64,000 nucleotides of DNA, taken from the NCBI RefSeq assembly GCF_003435815.1, contig NZ_QTUV01000002.1:567568-631567 (forward strand). Direction: 5' to 3'. Made by a program: the position numbers and the translations under genes. This document shows positions 16,463 to 24,080 of the stretch, one piece after another. Under the pieces are notes generated by a model, which was not told the DNA's origin, ran no database searches, and saw only the letters and a program-made list of their open reading frames with translations. The first letter of the stretch is position 1; each line of letters starts with the position of its first letter. The DNA comes from Dorea sp. AM10-31 (GTDB lineage: Bacteria > Bacillota > Clostridia > Lachnospirales > Lachnospiraceae).

Positions 16463-17124
16463 TACTCTGTAATGCCTCCTTCATCTGCTTTAAAATGTCT
16501 GTTTACTCCACAGAATAATTTTGTATTTCCATGTGTTACCATCAAAATCGTAAGTCCTTCTTCGTTCTTTTTCTGTAACACTTTCGCAAGTGCTTCCAGT
16601 GAAACAGAGTCTACGCCGACGGTTGGCTCATCCAGTATGAGAAGTCCCGGATCTGCTGCCAGAACTCTTGCCAGCATGACACGCTGCTGCTGTCCACCGG
16701 AAAGCTCACCGATTCTTCGTTTCAGGAAACTTTCCATTCCAAGTTCTGTCAGCGCCACTGTGATCTTTTGTCTGCACGCTTTTCTGCTCAGCCGCTTCTT
16801 GAAAGGGCGGTAAAGACCTGTCATCATCACTTCCTCTACGGTTGCCGGGAAGTCTTTGTTCCCACTGATACTGTTCTGCGGCACATAACCAATCTTAAGT
16901 TCTTTAAAATCCGCTTTCCCAATTTTTTTTCCAAAAATCTCCACAGTTCCCTGATCCGGTTCCAATTCTCCTAAAAGGAGCTTTAAGAACGTACTTTTTC
17001 CACTTCCGTTTTCTCCGGTCAGGATTGCATAATCACCACTGTTCAGACATATATTTACATTTTCCAATATAGGTACATCCCCGGTATAATGAAAAGAAAC
17101 ATCCTTCATCTGTATAACTTCCAT
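16462..17124 (-). CDS. znuC: Zinc/manganese ABC transporter ATPase
   Basis: 220 residues. Walker A is GENGSGKST, the Q-loop YVPQN, the signature LSGGQQQR, and Walker B LLILDEPTVGVD with a switch His in VTHG. Start chosen at ATG 17124 (MEVIQMKDVSFHY), behind AGGTGG; the frame extends to 17157 without support. A short gap of 64 bp separates it from the binding-protein gene; the permease overlaps it. Confidence 0.92.
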   Translation of the reverse strand: MEVIQMKDVSFHYTGDVPILENVNICLNSGDYAILTGENGSGKSTFLKLLLGELEPDQGTVEIFGKKIGKADFKELKIGYVPQNSISGNKDFPATVEEVMMTGLYRPFKKRLSRKACRQKITVALTELGMESFLKRRIGELSGGQQQRVMLARVLAADPGLLILDEPTVGVDSVSLEALAKVLQKKNEEGLTILMVTHGNTKLFCGVNRHFKADEGGITE

Positions 17125-17188
17125 TTTGCCACCTGCTTTCTGCATGTTTACCCTCACTGTCTTTTCCCAAAACGCTTTCTTATTTTTC

Positions 17189-18097
17189 TTAATTATCGAG
17201 AGCTTTCTTAAGTGTCCTGAGATTCTCTTCCATCACAGAAAAATAATCTGCACCCGCTTTCTGATCTTCATCGCTCATTCCTTCAAGTGTATCCAACACT
17301 GCCGTCTTTGCACCGATTTCTTTTGCGATCGTCTCTGCCACTTTCGGGCTTACCAGTTCCTCAAAGAAAATCGTACCTACATCATGTTTCTTAGCAAACT
17401 GGATGATTTCTTTCATTCTTGCAGCATCCGGCTCCGAATCTGATTGAATCCCTTCAATACCAATCTGCTTCAGATCATAAGCGCGGCACAGATATCCAAA
17501 TGCTTCATGCGCCGTGATCACTTCTTTTCTCTTAATCTGACCGAGTGTTCTTTTATACCGCTCATCCAGTTTTTCACATTTTTCGGCATTTTTTTTGTAA
17601 TTTTCCTCATAAACATTTCTGTGTTTTGGATCTGCTTTTATCAGTGCATCTTTGATATTTTCCATTTCCTTTTTTGCATTGAGCGGTGCAAGCCAGACAT
17701 GCGGATCACTGCCTGTAAGCTTAACTCCCTTACTTGCTTCTGCGACAACAAGCTCTTTGTTATCCAATGTATTTAAAATTGTATCCGTCCAGTGTTCCAT
17801 CTCTGCGCCGTTATATACAAACACATCTGCATCTTCCAGACTGGCTACATCTCTTGCGCCTGGTTCCCATTCATGTGGTTCTGTTCCTGCCGGAACAAGG
17901 TTCTTCACTTCCACCTGATCTCCGCCTATTTTTTTTGCAAGATCATACATCATATAAAAACTCGCCACAACCTGTACTTTTCCATTTGCTTTTTTACGCT
18001 CCATGCTGCTTTCCTTTCCACATCCGGTTACAAGCATGGAAATTGCCAATAAAAAAAGCACCACTGTGCTGAAACGATAACGGAATGTCTTCTTCAT
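17189..18097 (-). CDS. znuA: Zinc-binding lipoprotein of the ABC transporter (cluster 9)
   Basis: 302 residues. A lipoprotein signal ends in LVTGC, so it is anchored outside the membrane. Cluster A-I metal-binding residues are visible: His in PAGTEPHEWEPG, His in SDPHVWLAP-like context, His in VITAHEAFGYL and an acidic ligand in FFEELVSPK. There is no long His-rich loop as in E. coli ZnuA. The start at ATG 18097 lies 9 nt after GGAGG; longer frames are unsupported. First transporter gene after the regulator; its promoter has two Zur-like boxes. Confidence 0.92.
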   Translation of the reverse strand: MKKTFRYRFSTVVLFLLAISMLVTGCGKESSMERKKANGKVQVVASFYMMYDLAKKIGGDQVEVKNLVPAGTEPHEWEPGARDVASLEDADVFVYNGAEMEHWTDTILNTLDNKELVVAEASKGVKLTGSDPHVWLAPLNAKKEMENIKDALIKADPKHRNVYEENYKKNAEKCEKLDERYKRTLGQIKRKEVITAHEAFGYLCRAYDLKQIGIEGIQSDSEPDAARMKEIIQFAKKHDVGTIFFEELVSPKVAETIAKEIGAKTAVLDTLEGMSDEDQKAGADYFSVMEENLRTLKKALDN

Positions 18098-18116
18098 CCT
18101 AATCATCCTCCAAAAA

Positions 18117-18131
18117 TGCAACTCATTTGCA
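18117..18131. promoter_or_regulatory. Zur-like 7-1-7 box, promoter-proximal
   Basis: TGCAACT-C-ATTTGCA, a 7-1-7 inverted repeat with one mismatch, lies just downstream of the -10 box of the znuA promoter. A second copy lies upstream of the -35 box. Such boxes are typical of Fur-family repressors; the regulator gene is adjacent. Confidence 0.75.
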
Positions 18132-18137
18132 TTTAAC

Positions 18138-18166
18138 ACAATAATGCTTTTTCAGTTATTTGTCAA
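18138..18166 (-). promoter_or_regulatory. znuA promoter
   Basis: Minus strand TTGACA (18161-18166), 17-nt spacer, TATTGT (18138-18143), flanked on both sides by Zur-like boxes. Confidence 0.75.
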
Positions 18167-18182
18167 TATCTTCTTCGATATT

Positions 18183-18197
18183 TGCAACTCATTTGCT
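18183..18197. promoter_or_regulatory. Zur-like box, promoter-distal
   Basis: TGCAACTCATTTGC repeats the proximal box exactly over 14 nt. It ends at the stop codon of the Fur-family gene and lies upstream of the -35 box. Box centres are 66 bp apart, about six helical turns. Confidence 0.7.
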
Positions 18198-18622
18198 TAT
18201 TTATCTTCCATTTTTTTCTCGCAGTCACCGCAGATCCCATGCAGCAGATCTCCTTCACACAACAGACGGAACTTATGATCTTCTTTTAGATGGTTGCGGA
18301 ACTCATCCATAAACCCACAGTCCAGATGCAGGATTCTTCCGCATTTGACACATTTCAAATGCAAATGCTGTACACAATGCCCCATCTCTCCGGAATACTG
18401 ATAAACTGCTCTTTCTGATCCGGCATCCGCATACTTGATGATTACATGTTCTGCCAGAAGTTTATCCAGATAACGGTAAATCGTTGTCGTATTTGCCTTT
18501 ATCTCTTTTTCTTCCAGATGCTTCTTAATATCGGAAGCACTGACCGTTACTGACCAGTTCTGTTTCAGATATTCCAGAATCTCCGTTCTCGTTTTTGTTA
18601 TATATGTTTTTCGCTCTGCCAT
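18197..18622 (-). CDS. Fur-family metalloregulator, probably zinc-responsive
   Basis: 141 residues. The N-terminal winged helix includes TKTRTEILEYLKQNWSVTVS and TTTIYRYLDKLLAEHVI. The dimerisation domain has HCVQHLHLKCVKCGRILHLDC and a C-terminal CEGDLLHGICGDCEKK, giving the two CxxC structural zinc pairs. Adjacent zinc transporter genes and two 7-1-7 boxes favour a Zur role over Fur or PerR. It starts 16 nt after the CmpB-like gene, so it may be transcribed from upstream while znuABC has its own promoter. Confidence 0.9.
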   Translation of the reverse strand: MAERKTYITKTRTEILEYLKQNWSVTVSASDIKKHLEEKEIKANTTTIYRYLDKLLAEHVIIKYADAGSERAVYQYSGEMGHCVQHLHLKCVKCGRILHLDCGFMDEFRNHLKEDHKFRLLCEGDLLHGICGDCEKKMEDK

Positions 18623-18638
18623 TGCTTTCGCCTCTTTG

Positions 18639-19487
18639 TTATTTATTTTTCTTTGCTGCTTTTCTTGCTTTTTTCAGTGCTTTCGTCGCAAGCCATTCTG
18701 AACGTCTGAACTCTTTTAATCTTCCAAACTGCTCCTTATGAAGTCTTGGCTGCATCTTCGGGAATGCACGCAGCATACGTGTTGTCATTCTAGGACTGCG
18801 TTTCTGCAATTCCAGATACATACCACGAAGCTCCTCTTTTCTCGCTTCTGTCTGTTCTTTTATGCGCTCCTGGCGTTCCATGCCTTCCATGACACTTTTG
18901 TAAATATCGCTGCCGATCTGATCAGAGATCCGGTGGAACTCTGCGGCAATCTCCTCCATTTTCTCCAGACGTTTATTAAATTTCAGGATTGCAGCTACCG
19001 TTACGGAAATATCAACAAAAATACTGATACCAAATGCAACGTCCTCACCGATTGTCAGCCACTTCGGTACAAGCAGTACCAGTTTACAGATCAGCGGATG
19101 GACGATCTTTACAACAAATACACACGCTGCACCCCACGCCGCCGAAAAAGGAATACACACATAGCCATTCAGATTAAATGGAACTTCCGAGTAATCCCAC
19201 CATTTGTGATGAAATAATTTGTCCAGCGCAAATCCGGTCAGCCACTCCAGTGTCGTTGTAAGCACAATCGACAGTAAATATAATAATCCAAGTTGATGCG
19301 CGTACGGATCTAAAAGCTGTACAACGATCACAACACCGACTCCATAGATTGGACAGATCGGACCGTTCAAAAACCCACGGTTTACGAATTTCCGTTCCTT
19401 GACTGCGGCATAGGCAACCTCTGTACACCAGCCGAGAAAGCCGTAAATAAAAAAGTATAAAATAATATTCTGTATTTCCATATTCAT
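18639..19487 (-). CDS. CmpB-type putative ABC transporter membrane protein
   Basis: 282 residues. About five membrane segments in the first 190, starting ILYFFIYGFLGWCTEVAYAA. The GFLGW..E motif, NRGFLNGPICPIYGVG and the SAAWGAACVFVVK region are characteristic of the family annotated as putative ABC-transporter type IV (ABC_trans_CmpB) in Clostridia. A basic, coiled-coil-like tail (about 195-282, many Glu, Arg and Lys) follows. The gene name implies transport but no ATPase is nearby; the true role is unknown. An in-frame ATG two codons in is an equally good start. Confidence 0.8.
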   Translation of the reverse strand: MNMEIQNIILYFFIYGFLGWCTEVAYAAVKERKFVNRGFLNGPICPIYGVGVVIVVQLLDPYAHQLGLLYLLSIVLTTTLEWLTGFALDKLFHHKWWDYSEVPFNLNGYVCIPFSAAWGAACVFVVKIVHPLICKLVLLVPKWLTIGEDVAFGISIFVDISVTVAAILKFNKRLEKMEEIAAEFHRISDQIGSDIYKSVMEGMERQERIKEQTEARKEELRGMYLELQKRSPRMTTRMLRAFPKMQPRLHKEQFGRLKEFRRSEWLATKALKKARKAAKKNK

Positions 19488-19534
19488 CTCTTTTCTTCTA
19501 TAATTTTTATTCTGCTGCCAGCTTACCGGTCATT

Positions 19535-20467
19535 TTAAAACTGAAACAATCCGTCATTTTTCTGCTCCAGTACTTTAATTCCGTTCAGAAACAGCCGGCA
19601 AATAGGTGTTGCCACGCCAAGTTCTTCTCCCATGCGTACCATCTCGCCTGCAAACATCTCAATCTCTGTCTTCTTTCCTGCTTCTATATCCTGAAGCGTA
19701 GACGGCTTATTCTGCGGCGGGATTCTTTTGATCGTTTCATACTGGTCGTCTAACTGCTCCTGGGTAATGATAATTCCTTTTGCTTTTGCAACTGCACGGA
19801 CTTCTTCCATTGCTTCTACGCGGATAGCACTTGCTTCTTTGCTTTTTACATAAGCGCCAAACGGAATACCAAGAAGTGCACAGGTCAGATTCTCACCAAC
19901 ATTACACATATATTTAAACCACAGCCCGTTCAACATATCCTTCCGGATCACATATGGAATATCACAGCGTTCTAATACTTCTTTTATTGCTTCTACTCTC
20001 CCGGACAATGTCTCATTTATTTTTTCCCCAAAATAAATCTTTCCCCAGTACGGATCAAAATCTGCTTTTCCATCCTTCATTACAATCGACATCCGCATAT
20101 AAGAATACAGTACATGCTCCCATCCATATGCTGCCGCTACCTGCTCCTCACTGTTCACACCGTTCATAACGCATAAGATCTGTGTATCCGGTCCGACAAA
20201 TTTCTCAATATCTTTAATTGCCTGTGCAAGTCCCAGATCCTTTGTTGCCATAATGATCAGATCTGTCGGTGTTCCATCTTCCGGAGTACAGATTGGAAAA
20301 TGATAATTTACACCATTGACTGTCACGCCTTTTGTCTGTAGTCTTTCTTTTCTTTCCCCTTCTGCGATCACGCAGAAATTCTCTCTTCCAAGATGTTCCT
20401 CCATACGTGGCGCGAAAAATACGCCCATCGCTCCCAGTCCGATCAGTGCTGCATTTTTTATATCCAT
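19535..20467 (-). CDS. panE: Ketopantoate reductase family (2-dehydropantoate 2-reductase)
   Basis: 310 residues. N-terminal NADP-binding Rossmann motif GLGAMGVFFAP (residues 11-21), DLIIMATKDLGL, CVMNGVNSEE and the C-terminal helical catalytic domain with a conserved lysine in LNGLWFKYMCNVGEN-like context. The PanE/ApbA family makes pantoate for coenzyme A, but many paralogues act on other 2-oxoacids. No panB, panC or panD nearby, so the exact substrate is uncertain. Start follows AGGAGG. Confidence 0.82.
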   Translation of the reverse strand: MDIKNAALIGLGAMGVFFAPRMEEHLGRENFCVIAEGERKERLQTKGVTVNGVNYHFPICTPEDGTPTDLIIMATKDLGLAQAIKDIEKFVGPDTQILCVMNGVNSEEQVAAAYGWEHVLYSYMRMSIVMKDGKADFDPYWGKIYFGEKINETLSGRVEAIKEVLERCDIPYVIRKDMLNGLWFKYMCNVGENLTCALLGIPFGAYVKSKEASAIRVEAMEEVRAVAKAKGIIITQEQLDDQYETIKRIPPQNKPSTLQDIEAGKKTEIEMFAGEMVRMGEELGVATPICRLFLNGIKVLEQKNDGLFQF

Positions 20468-20616
20468 CTTTTTTCCTCCTGTCTGTATTCATAAGCTGTC
20501 ATGTACTATAGATTCCATACGAATTGTTCCGCACTTCGTACTTCCACAATTCTCTCCGATCATTCGCATATCATTTTTATCATAGCAAAATCCGGAATAA
20601 ATTTCCACACCTACAA

Positions 20617-20651
20617 TATAAAAAGAATCAAGGCTGTTACACCTTGATTCT
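20617..20651 (-). terminator. Terminator of the feoA-like gene
   Basis: Minus strand AGAATCAAGG-tgtaacag-CCTTGATTCT followed by TTTTTATA. The gene's stop codon lies inside the loop. Confidence 0.85.
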
Positions 20652-20849
20652 CCATGCTGCATCATCGCTGATCGCGATTCTCACCTGATTCGTTCCGATG
20701 ATCAATCCTCCGATAAACTTCTGTATAATGTGGATATCCACACCTTCTTTTATCTGGTACTGTGCCATTAGATCCAGCACTTCCGGTACTCCGAACATCC
20801 ATTTAATCGTGTAGTCTTCTCCTACGTTCGCCTCTGCAAGTGCCTGCAT
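20637..20849 (-). CDS. FeoA-domain protein
   Basis: 70 residues, one SH3-like FeoA domain (MQALAEANVGEDYTIKWMFG, then IHIIQKFIGGLIIGTNQVRI). FeoA proteins assist the ferrous iron transporter FeoB. No feoB lies here, so this is an orphan FeoA whose role is uncertain. The start ATG at 20849 follows AGAGGTGATA; the longer frame to 20885 is unsupported. It has its own terminator. Confidence 0.8.
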   Translation of the reverse strand: MQALAEANVGEDYTIKWMFGVPEVLDLMAQYQIKEGVDIHIIQKFIGGLIIGTNQVRIAISDDAAWRIKV

Positions 20850-20910
20850 ACTATCACCTCTTTTTTTCATTGTATGAGCGCACATGCCTGTTAGTCAATC
20901 GTAACATTTT

Positions 20911-22296
20911 TTATTTCATATTTTTCTCCATATCCCGCATCTCTGCAAGTGCCTGGCCACCCATCAGATACAAAATCCCAATGTTGAAAATGGTCATAAG
21001 TCCGATACCGACATCCCCCAGATCCCAGACAAATGTGTATGTCGCGATTCCTCCGATGAAAAGCATTACCAGTGCCAGCACTTTGTATGCTGTCTGGGAA
21101 AACCAGTTATCTCCAAACAGATAAGCAACATTACTTCTCGCATAGAAAAGGATTCCCAAGAATGTTGAAAAGCTGAACAAAAACAGCGTGATCGCAATAA
21201 ATATAACTCCGGCTTCCCCGAAATGATACCGCATAGCTGCCTGTAAAAGCTCCATTCCTTCTTTTCCTGCCAGCATTTTCTCCGGTGCAAGCAGCATGAT
21301 CATTGCTGTACAACTACAAATCACGATCGTATCAATAAATACACCTAAAGCCTGTACAAGTCCGGCTTTTCCCGGTCTCTCACATTCAGCAGCTGCGGCT
21401 GCACAAGGTGCTGAACCGGAACCTGCTTCATTAGAGAACAGTCCTCTCTTCACTCCGTTCATGATCACGGCTCCAAAGCCACCTGCAGCTGCCTGTCTGA
21501 AGCCAAATGCTTCTTTGAAAATTCTGGAAAATACACCCGGCAGGCTCGGAATGTGTGTCATGATCAAAAAAACGGTGATTGCAAAATAAAACACTGCCAT
21601 AATTGGTACAATTACATCCAGAACTTTCACGGTCGCATTCTTTCTTAACACAATAAACGCTGCCAGAATAACCAGAACGATCGTAGTATATAAAGGTGGA
21701 ATAGAAAATGCATTTTCAAATGAAGATGCTACCGAATTGCTGATCACCTGGCTGATTCCGCACCAGCAGATCAGTCCGGATATTGCAAATAAAACAGCAA
21801 TCAGTACATGCTTTTTCTTCGTTCCCTGTCTATCTTCTATATAGTGATGTATATAATAAGCCGGACCGCCCCGGTAACCACCGTACAGAGGGTCCTTCTC
21901 CTTGTAAAGCTGTGCCAGTGTTGCTTCTATAAATGCCGTAGATGAGCCGATCACTGCCGTTATCCACATCCAGAACACTGCCCCGGCTCCTCCTGCTGAG
22001 ATTGCTGCTACCACGCCGACCAGGTTACCCATGCCTACCCGTGTTGCCGTAGACACGATCAATGTCTGAAATGTAGAAAGGCTGCTCTCTTCTTTCTTTT
22101 TCTCAAGAAGTGCCTTCACCATCTCCGAAAATAACCGGACAGGCAACACTCTTGTCCTTATTGTAAAATAAATTCCTACCGGTATCAGCAAGATAATAAG
22201 CAGGGATATTCCTACAGAGCCACCGCCAGGAAGTGGTATCTGCAGGAAATCTCCCCATAAAAATCTGTAAATTGTTTCAATAATTGTAATGATCAT
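20911..22296 (-). CDS. Second AGCS sodium:amino-acid symporter
   Basis: 461 residues and about ten membrane segments. AGCS motifs: STATRVGMGNLVGVVAAISA, GAVFWMWITAVIGSST, YGGYRGGPAYYIHHY and GLFSNEAGSGSAPCAAA. It is a distant paralogue of the symporter at 13986, with a different Na-site loop (NEAGSGSAP instead of NDAGNGMSP), so substrates may differ. The start ATG at 22296 lies after AAAGGACC; the ATG at 22314 lacks a site. Confidence 0.92.
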   Translation of the reverse strand: MIITIIETIYRFLWGDFLQIPLPGGGSVGISLLIILLIPVGIYFTIRTRVLPVRLFSEMVKALLEKKKEESSLSTFQTLIVSTATRVGMGNLVGVVAAISAGGAGAVFWMWITAVIGSSTAFIEATLAQLYKEKDPLYGGYRGGPAYYIHHYIEDRQGTKKKHVLIAVLFAISGLICWCGISQVISNSVASSFENAFSIPPLYTTIVLVILAAFIVLRKNATVKVLDVIVPIMAVFYFAITVFLIMTHIPSLPGVFSRIFKEAFGFRQAAAGGFGAVIMNGVKRGLFSNEAGSGSAPCAAAAAECERPGKAGLVQALGVFIDTIVICSCTAMIMLLAPEKMLAGKEGMELLQAAMRYHFGEAGVIFIAITLFLFSFSTFLGILFYARSNVAYLFGDNWFSQTAYKVLALVMLFIGGIATYTFVWDLGDVGIGLMTIFNIGILYLMGGQALAEMRDMEKNMK

Positions 22297-22371
22297 TTTC
22301 CCGGTCCTTTCCATAACGTAAACATACTAAGAATTATTTTACCACAGACCGGAACTTATTACTATATTTAC

Positions 22372-22563
22372 TTACATCTGTTTTCTTACAACCATATATT
22401 CATCACCATTGCGATAGTACGGGCACTGGTAATGCTGGTCGGAAATAAGACGCATATATTCGTCTTCATCCATATTAATATCGCATACATAGCTCTCATA
22501 ATCTTCATCATATGTGAAATAAGTGCAGCTCTCGCAGCTTCCTTTTGTCTGTTTGCTTGCCAT
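22372..22563 (-). CDS. DUF6472 small cysteine protein
   Basis: 63 residues. CESC (near residue 10), a second pair formed by VCDI and the QCPYY motif, then GDEYMVVRKQM. The family is a small clostridial protein with probable zinc-ribbon-like Cys clusters and a very acidic middle (DEDYESYVCDINMDEDEY). Function unknown. It lies 75 bp upstream of the AGCS gene on the same strand. Confidence 0.75.
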   Translation of the reverse strand: MASKQTKGSCESCTYFTYDEDYESYVCDINMDEDEYMRLISDQHYQCPYYRNGDEYMVVRKQM

Positions 22564-22639
22564 CGTTTTTTCCTCTTATTGTAAAATGATGTTAAAGTTA
22601 AAAGATGCTCTACTATTTTGTAGGAAGATACGGAAAATG

Positions 22640-22784
22640 TCAAGCCGTATACCGAAGTGCTTCCACCGGTTTTTTCTTAGCTGCCTTATTTGCCGGATAC
22701 AATCCGAAGATTACACCGATCGCTACGGAAAAAAGCACGGCGATTCACATAACCGGTACAGACATCTGATACCACCTACTTTTT
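22640..22784 (-). pseudogene. Remnant of an FtsX/MacB-type ABC permease C-terminus
   Basis: The minus strand encodes the last membrane helix and tail of an FtsX-family permease: [20 protein letters not shown], then [14 protein letters not shown], then TGA at 22640-22642. An in-frame TGA at 22745-22747 interrupts the same helix just upstream, and the rest of the gene is missing. The fragment ends where the last pilus-locus gene stops (22785), so this is probably the junction where the pilus locus replaced or deleted an ABC peptide exporter. Confidence 0.8.
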
Positions 22785-24080
22785 TTATTCTTTCCCGGTA
22801 AAATATCCCGGGTCATCTTCCTGATCGGTATGTGCATAAGACGAGTCAGTGAAATGTTCCTGATACTTTGTTCCATTACCGCCGGTCAGTTTTCCATCAC
22901 CTGTAAACATATCTGCATCTTCTTTCACTTCTGTCAGATAAAAATTCGCACGCTTTTTCTTCCAGATGGCATACAGATTATATTTACATTCTTCTGGATT
23001 GTCTGCATGCATCCGTTCTTCATCCTTGTACATTACTTCGCCACGCTTTTCTTTACTCCATCCCAGGAACAAATATCCTCTTCTTACATATTGATTGGCA
23101 GGAAGCTTTCCTGAATCCAGATATTCCAGCCGGAATACATCCATCGTTCCACTGCCTCCATTTGCATGAAACCGATAGCTGAACTCTTCCGGTTTCCACA
23201 CTGCGTTGATGCTAAGATTACTTTTTACACAGCTCATTTCCTCCCCGGATCTATCCCATCCTTCAAAACGATATCCTGTTTTTTTCGGTTCCAATGGTTT
23301 ACCGACACTTTCTCCTCTTGAAACTTCTTTCTTTATTTCCTCTGTCTGCCAGTTTGTACATCTCGGCGCACGAAATGTAACCTGATACTTAGGACGCTCC
23401 AGTGTAATTCCTGCAGTTGCTCCTTCATAACGCGTTCCGGAATATGTCTTTAATCCGGTTTGTGCTGCATTTACCTGCAGGTAAACAGTTACGATTGTCA
23501 CTTCATCTGTGCATTTCTCTTTCGCAAGCTTCTTCGTTCCGGCAGCATCTGTATAATAGAGACATCTGCCATCCGGGCAGTTCTTTGTGACAGACTGCCC
23601 GGTAATCTGGCTATGTGCAGGGATTGTAAACGTCACCGGAATATTAAATATATAATAATATCCCTGATTTGCATCCTTACCGGTACTGACCTGCGTCACT
23701 GCCGTAAATTCTCCATTCACATATTTTCCAATACGGAAATTATACCGGTTCACTGCATTTCCTGATCCATCTGCTACTTTCAGACTTACATTCCATTTCG
23801 TAGACTTTGCACGCAGTTCTTCTATCGTCGGGGCAGTTGTTCTGGATAGTGTCAGCTTTCCGATTGCTGTCTGCACTCCCGGATTTTTATCTTCCGGTGA
23901 GAGAAAAGGCATATTTATTCCGTCCAGTCTGATCTCCATGCTACCAGATTTATATGCTGACTCTGCCGCAAATACATTCCATAGAGCCATTCCGGCTGTT
24001 GCCAGTACAAGAATGCTTATTGTCAGTATAACGGCAATTCTTTTTCCGGTACAAAGAGACTGTCTATCCTTTTCCTGCAT
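22785..24080 (-). CDS. Secreted protein with InlB-type (Listeria-Bacteroides) repeats, pilus locus
   Basis: 431 residues. An N-terminal hydrophobic segment (RIAVILTISILVLATAGMAL) ends in VFA-AES, a plausible signal-peptide site. The N-terminal domain is unknown. Two Flg_new/InlB B-repeats follow, with the signature GYRFEGWD then RGYLFLGWS (YxFxGW pattern). There is no LPxTG signal, so wall attachment is not explained; it may stay membrane-anchored or be a pilus-associated secreted protein. The start ATG at 24080 follows AAAGGAGG and overlaps the adhesin 3' end by 17 nt. The 3' end abuts the FtsX remnant, so slight truncation cannot be excluded. Confidence 0.75.
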   Translation of the reverse strand: MQEKDRQSLCTGKRIAVILTISILVLATAGMALWNVFAAESAYKSGSMEIRLDGINMPFLSPEDKNPGVQTAIGKLTLSRTTAPTIEELRAKSTKWNVSLKVADGSGNAVNRYNFRIGKYVNGEFTAVTQVSTGKDANQGYYYIFNIPVTFTIPAHSQITGQSVTKNCPDGRCLYYTDAAGTKKLAKEKCTDEVTIVTVYLQVNAAQTGLKTYSGTRYEGATAGITLERPKYQVTFRAPRCTNWQTEEIKKEVSRGESVGKPLEPKKTGYRFEGWDRSGEEMSCVKSNLSINAVWKPEEFSYRFHANGGSGTMDVFRLEYLDSGKLPANQYVRRGYLFLGWSKEKRGEVMYKDEERMHADNPEECKYNLYAIWKKKRANFYLTEVKEDADMFTGDGKLTGGNGTKYQEHFTDSSYAHTDQEDDPGYFTGKE

